Source of the DNA: Cohnella zeiphila
Lineage (GTDB): Bacteria > Bacillota > Bacilli > Paenibacillales > Paenibacillaceae
Direction: 5' to 3'
NCBI RefSeq assembly: GCF_014212055.1
Contig: NZ_JACJVO010000033.1
Coordinates: 124,001-188,000, forward strand
Length of the DNA stretch: 64,000 nucleotides
Below the pieces are notes generated by a model that was given only the letters and a program-made list of their open reading frames with translations, searched no databases and was not told where the DNA came from. The translations under genes were made by a program, and so were the position numbers. Positions 59,891 through 64,000 of this stretch are shown piece by piece (position 1 is the first letter of the stretch; the number at the start of each line of letters is the position of its first letter).

Positions 59891-61637
59891 GCCCTTCCCC
59901 CCTCGCAATCGGAATATGAATGTCCACACGGAGTCCGCCAAGCTCGCTTCGCGACAGGGAGAGCCCTCCCTGGTCTCCAAACTTCATTTGAAGCCGCCGG
60001 TGAACGTTTAGAAGTCCCGTCGTCTCCAGATCGGACGTCTGCGGCTGAAGCAAAGCCTGCAATCCCGTTAAGTCCGCCTCCGTTAACATTTCTCCGTTAT
60101 CCTCAACCGTCAGGACGGTTCCGTCTCCCTCTTCTCTGAACGCAACGCGGAGAAGGCCGTCTTTCTCTCTTTGTTCCAATCCGTACTGGAAAGCATTCTC
60201 CAAAACCGGCTGCAAAATAAGCCGCGGCACCGCCACGGACCGGCACGATTCCGGCAATTCGCCAAATTCGATGGACAATTGCGTTCTGAATCGAAACGAC
60301 TGAATCTCGGCATAAGCTCTGGCGTGGCTGACCTCGCGCTCCAACGGAACTTCATCGGCGGCCGAGCGGGCAACGAATTGAAAGTATTCGCTCAGATGCC
60401 GGGTCATCCTTGCGATATTGTCATGGTCCTGAACTCTGGCCATCCGGTACAGAATGAAAAAGCTGTTATAAAGAAAATGAGGGTTGATTTGCGCTTGCAA
60501 TTGTTTCAATTCGGCACGTTGATTGCGGATCTTTTGTTCGTACACTTCTTGAATCAAGGTGCTCAGTCGATCCGCCATTTTGTTAAATTGCGCATATAGG
60601 TATCCGAATTCATCTTCCCAGCGATGCTCTATGGAGATGGCGAGATCCCCCTTCTGGACCCTTCGGAAAGCCTGAACCATTTGGACCAGCGGACGATGGA
60701 TGACGCTATACGTCCAGTAGGAAGAAAGGAGGATAATGAAAATAGATAAAATCGAGAGTGCCCAGAACCACAACCGATAGGTATGCAATGGCCCCATGAT
60801 TTCTTGCTCGGGCAAGTAGCAGGCGATGGTAGCATTCAGAACGGACGAGCTCTGATAAAAAACGAAGTAAGGCAGATTCCCGATTTTCACCAATCTTTCG
60901 CCGGAAGCTGCGATTTCTTTGTTCCGAAGCAGATCACTCGAAACCATCTTGGCTGCGGGATCGGTCGGATTCTCATACACCGACCATTCGCCGTCGTTGG
61001 AAACAAGGAGGACTTCCCCCTTGTCGGAGGAAATCTGAGAGAGGATATCACGGATTTTGCCAATCGACAAATCGATCTCAAGCGCAAACGTAGGCGATCT
61101 TCCTTCGCTCAGTGGGTCCGGATAAATCTGGCTCATCAACAGGCGATCGTCCGGTTTGAAATAAAATACCGGAAGCTTGTCCGCATGGTCGGATATAAAC
61201 CGGAACTCTTGTTCGTTCATAGCCGCTTCATAGCTGCTTGAGTAAATCGTATGATTCAACAAAGGAATGTAGATTTTCGCTTCCCTGACATAAACGCTGG
61301 ATTCTTTTAACACCGTAAGCCTGTTCTCCACTCTTAAAATGCTCTTCGCGATCTCGTAATCGTTCATGGCCGGGGCGATGGTCGATAAGTTTTGAACGTC
61401 ATCGTCTAATAGAAAATCCTTTTTCATTTTGCTTAAGTGGTTCATCTCGGCTTCCAAAGAGTTTACATAAAATTGCAAATGGGATTGCGTGGATTCGGAG
61501 ATATCCTTCTCGACCGTTCGGGAGGATGCCTGATTCATGAATAAACTGACCAAATAAAGCGGGATGCAGACCAGCAGCAAAGTGATCACGAGCTTCGGGA
61601 ATATCTTCAATCTCCTGGGATCCATGCTCCATTTCAA
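59865..61637 (-). CDS. YesM-type sensor histidine kinase
   Basis: About 590 residues. Helix 1 near 15-37, a Cache-like external domain to about 280, helix 2 near 288-308, HAMP, then the phosphoacceptor in QINPHFLYNSFF near 394 and the ATPase (ENAFQYGLE, LNVHRRLQMKFG). A TTG start 6 bases behind AAAGGGGGA is preferred; an ATG four codons on is possible. The external domain probably senses the extracellular sugar or the loaded binding protein, signalling to YesN to induce the adjacent transporter. Confidence 0.92.
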   Translation of the reverse strand: MKWSMDPRRLKIFPKLVITLLLVCIPLYLVSLFMNQASSRTVEKDISESTQSHLQFYVNSLEAEMNHLSKMKKDFLLDDDVQNLSTIAPAMNDYEIAKSILRVENRLTVLKESSVYVREAKIYIPLLNHTIYSSSYEAAMNEQEFRFISDHADKLPVFYFKPDDRLLMSQIYPDPLSEGRSPTFALEIDLSIGKIRDILSQISSDKGEVLLVSNDGEWSVYENPTDPAAKMVSSDLLRNKEIAASGERLVKIGNLPYFVFYQSSSVLNATIACYLPEQEIMGPLHTYRLWFWALSILSIFIILLSSYWTYSVIHRPLVQMVQAFRRVQKGDLAISIEHRWEDEFGYLYAQFNKMADRLSTLIQEVYEQKIRNQRAELKQLQAQINPHFLYNSFFILYRMARVQDHDNIARMTRHLSEYFQFVARSAADEVPLEREVSHARAYAEIQSFRFRTQLSIEFGELPESCRSVAVPRLILQPVLENAFQYGLEQREKDGLLRVAFREEGDGTVLTVEDNGEMLTEADLTGLQALLQPQTSDLETTGLLNVHRRLQMKFGDQGGLSLSRSELGGLRVDIHIPIARGEGHVSDFAGR

Positions 61638-61660
61638 GATGCTTCCCCCTTTATCCAAAC

Positions 61661-61686
61661 AAAAAGAAGCCGCGATTCACGCGGCT
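61661..61686 (-). terminator. Terminator between the UvrA2-like gene and yesM
   Basis: AGCCGCG/CGCGGCT stem, 5-base loop, TTCTTTTTG tail on the minus strand. Only about 24 bp separate it from the yesM start. Confidence 0.8.
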
Positions 61687-61765
61687 GCTCATGCTTCTTT
61701 CTATTATTATATGATTAGATGCAAAGCCGTTCCACTGTACTTTTATGACAATGACTGTCTTTGTT

Positions 61766-64000
61766 TTACCTCAAATATCTTCCCGTAATCGACTGGTCCG
61801 CATGAACGATCTGCGACGGCGTCCCCTCGAACACCACCTGGCCGCCCCTGCTGCCTCCGTCCGGTCCCATATCGATGATCCAATCCGCCTGGCTTATCAC
61901 TTCGAGGTTGTGCTCGATGACGATCACCGTGTTGCCGCTATCCACCAGACGGTTCATGATCTCCAGCAGGTGACCGATATCGGACATGTGAAGGCCGGTC
62001 GTCGGCTCGTCCATCACGTAGATGCTGCCCTTCTTGTGCAGCTCGCTGGCCAGCTTGATGCGTTGGCATTCTCCGCCCGAGAGCGTACTGAGCGGCTGGC
62101 CGAGCGTAAGATAGTTCAACCCCACGTCTTTCATCGCCTGGAGCTTGCGCACGACCTCTTTCTGCTCAAAGAAGTCCAACGCCTGCTCCACCGTCATCTC
62201 CAGCACTTCGGCTATGGATTTGCCGTTCAGCTTGTACGCGAGCACTTCTTCCTTGAACCGTTTGCCTCCGCATACTTCGCAGGGCATCTTCACGCTCTCG
62301 AAGAAGGATAGGTCCGTATACACGACGCCGAGCCCCTGGCAGTTCTCGCAGGCCCCCTTGGAGTTGAAGCTGAACAAGCCCTGGTTCACCTTGTTCGCGG
62401 CGGCGAACGCCTTGCGAACATCATCCATGATGCCCGTGTAGGTCGCCGGATTCGAGCGCGTGGACACGCCTACCGCCGATTGGTCGATGACGATCGCATC
62501 CGGATGCCGGCTGAGGAATACATCGTTAATGAGCGTGCTCTTGCCCGAGCCGGCGACTCCCGTCACGACGGTCAGCACACCGACAGGGATATCGACGCTC
62601 ACGTTCCGCAGGTTGTGCAGATTGGCATCTTGAATGGAGAGCTTGCCGGACGGCTGCCTGCAATCGCTCTTTAACTGGAGCGGGCGTTTCATATGGGTGC
62701 CCGTCAGCGTACCTGCTTCCAGCAAGCCGGAGTAGCCGCCTTCATACACGATGTTGCCGCCGCGGTTGCCGGCATGAGGACCGACGTCGACAATATGATC
62801 CGCCACCTTGATCACATCGGGATCGTGCTCGACGACCAGCACGGTATTTCCTTTGTCGCGCAGTTTCTGAAGCAATTCGTTTAAGCGATGCACATCGCGG
62901 GGGTGCAAGCCGACGCTGGGCTCGTCGAAGATGTACGTGACATCCACCAGGCTTCCGCTCAGGTGCTTGACCATCTTGACCCGCTGCGACTCGCCGCCGG
63001 ATAACGTGTCCGTCTCCCGATCCAATGTCAAGTAGTCCAGTCCGATATCCACCAGATGCTGCAGCCGCTCAACCAATGAGTTGAGAACCGGAGCGGCGGT
63101 CGGGGCGTCAAGCTCCCGGATAATCCGGATGAGCTGCCCGACCTCCATGGACGACATCTGGGCAATGTTGAGCCCGTTGATCTTGCAGCTCAACGCGGCC
63201 TGGCTCAATCTCGCGCCGCGGCAACTGGTGCAGACCCCTTCGGTGATGTACGGCGCAACTGTTTGCTGCGTGCGCTCGGACTTCGTCTTTACATCCTGCC
63301 TGATGTATTTGTTGCTGAACTTCTCGATAACGCCTTCCACGGTGATGTTCGTCGCCTTCCCGGCGAAATCCATCTTCACTTTCCTTGCCTTGCCGTACAG
63401 CAGCTGTTCCCGTTCCTCATCCGTATAGTCGCTTAGCTTCTTGTCGGGATCGAAGGGCCCCGACTGAACGATCAGGTTCCAATCCCAGCTGCCCGCCGTA
63501 TAGCCCGGAAGCTGAATCGCCCCTTCGTTTAACGACTTTGACTGATCCACCGCCTTGCTCAAGTCGACGCCCAGGCTGCGCCCGATCCCGTTGCACTCGG
63601 GACACATGCCTTGCGGATCGTTGAACGAGAACATATGCGCCGATCCGACATATGGCTCGCCCACGCGGGAGAAGAGTAAACGAAGAATGGGAGAAATGTC
63701 GGTAATCGTGCCCATCGTGGAATGGGAGCCGCCGCCCAGCCGCTTCTGATCCACAACGACCGCCATGCTGAGATTTTCGAGCGCGTCTGCATCCGGCTGC
63801 GGAATGCGCGGCAGAAAGGTACGCACGAACGTGCTGAAGTTCTCATTCAATAACCGCGTGGATTCCGCGGCGATCGTATCGAAGACGATCGACGACTTGC
63901 CGGAACCGGATACTCCGGTGAAAATCGTGATCTTCCGCTTGGGTATGCGCAAGGATACGTTCTTGAGATTGTTCTCTCTCGCGCCCGAGATGACGATGTA
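61766..64000 (-). CDS. UvrA2-type ABC ATPase lacking the UvrB-binding domain (5' end outside window)
   Basis: At least 745 residues; the gene continues past the right edge, where the first codons read YIVISGARENNLKNV. Two ABC modules with Walker A GVSGSGKSS and GVAGSGKST, signatures LSGGESQR and LSGGECQR, and zinc-finger CxxC pairs CPECNG, CTSCRG, CENCQG and CEVCGG. Between RVGEPY and FSFNDPQG the roughly 120-residue UvrB-binding domain of normal UvrA is absent. Such short UvrA2/DrrC-type proteins are associated with tolerance of DNA-binding drugs rather than standard excision repair. It is ended by the terminator at 61661. Confidence 0.92.
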   Translation of the reverse strand, partial: YIVISGARENNLKNVSLRIPKRKITIFTGVSGSGKSSIVFDTIAAESTRLLNENFSTFVRTFLPRIPQPDADALENLSMAVVVDQKRLGGGSHSTMGTITDISPILRLLFSRVGEPYVGSAHMFSFNDPQGMCPECNGIGRSLGVDLSKAVDQSKSLNEGAIQLPGYTAGSWDWNLIVQSGPFDPDKKLSDYTDEEREQLLYGKARKVKMDFAGKATNITVEGVIEKFSNKYIRQDVKTKSERTQQTVAPYITEGVCTSCRGARLSQAALSCKINGLNIAQMSSMEVGQLIRIIRELDAPTAAPVLNSLVERLQHLVDIGLDYLTLDRETDTLSGGESQRVKMVKHLSGSLVDVTYIFDEPSVGLHPRDVHRLNELLQKLRDKGNTVLVVEHDPDVIKVADHIVDVGPHAGNRGGNIVYEGGYSGLLEAGTLTGTHMKRPLQLKSDCRQPSGKLSIQDANLHNLRNVSVDIPVGVLTVVTGVAGSGKSTLINDVFLSRHPDAIVIDQSAVGVSTRSNPATYTGIMDDVRKAFAAANKVNQGLFSFNSKGACENCQGLGVVYTDLSFFESVKMPCEVCGGKRFKEEVLAYKLNGKSIAEVLEMTVEQALDFFEQKEVVRKLQAMKDVGLNYLTLGQPLSTLSGGECQRIKLASELHKKGSIYVMDEPTTGLHMSDIGHLLEIMNRLVDSGNTVIVIEHNLEVISQADWIIDMGPDGGSRGGQVVFEGTPSQIVHADQSITGRYLR

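Overview
The window reads as a chromosomal piece of a moderately GC-rich, spore-former-type Firmicute, most likely Paenibacillaceae (Paenibacillus/Cohnella-like). This is inferred from gene content: two YesM/YesN-type two-component pairs, lipoprotein sugar-binding proteins, LplB/LplC-type permeases, a giant secreted GH30 enzyme with a C-terminal FIMAH-like domain, an ECF sigma/zf-HC2 anti-sigma pair, strong AGGAGG-type ribosome sites and a c-di-GMP-I riboswitch. Nearly all genes lie on the minus strand; only a sensor kinase (25.3-26.4 kb) and a MetX-like hydrolase (42.0-43.1 kb) are on plus. No rRNA, tRNA, CRISPR array or intact mobile element was seen.

Layout: 0-6.8 kb, sugar oxidoreductase (cut by the window edge), esterase and secreted GH30. 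7.0-12.7 kb, an acyl-CoA operon: an unusual IclR/periplasmic-binding-protein fusion regulator, SDR, crotonase, family III CoA-transferase and a solute-binding protein with no export signal. 12.9-17.1 kb, an ECF sigma operon with DedA-PAP2, anti-sigma, membrane protein, GtrA and YuiD, suggestive of polyprenyl-phosphate or envelope homeostasis. 17.2-25.1 kb, RND exporter, serine hydrolase, PadR with pentapeptide protein, AlkD-like repair protein, and a CuA-type cupredoxin with a membrane protein. 25.3-31.2 kb, orphan histidine kinase, oxalate-decarboxylase-like bicupin, SDR, DUF421 protein and an orphan sugar-binding lipoprotein.

31.6-36.6 kb is the most interesting region. A sigma-D-like promoter and a clear c-di-GMP-I riboswitch with a terminator precede a five-gene operon: a soluble chemoreceptor, a GAF protein, a ThDP enzyme of the acetolactate-synthase type, a STAS-like small protein and a FabH-like enzyme lacking the usual His and Asn. 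It joins signalling proteins to what looks like small-molecule carbon-carbon bond chemistry, under second-messenger control.

36.7-43 kb: nitronate monooxygenase, a small protein behind a twin-operator promoter, phospholipase D, a hygromycin-kinase-like phosphotransferase, LysR and a MetX-like hydrolase. 43-48.2 kb: ccdA-tlpA-msrAB-yesN-yesM, an extracytoplasmic methionine sulfoxide repair module with its own two-component system. 48.3-61.7 kb: a glycan utilisation locus with ROK regulator, transporter, two dehydrogenases, a GH106-like enzyme and a second YesM/YesN pair. 61.8-64 kb: a UvrA2-type protein without the UvrB-binding domain, cut by the window edge.
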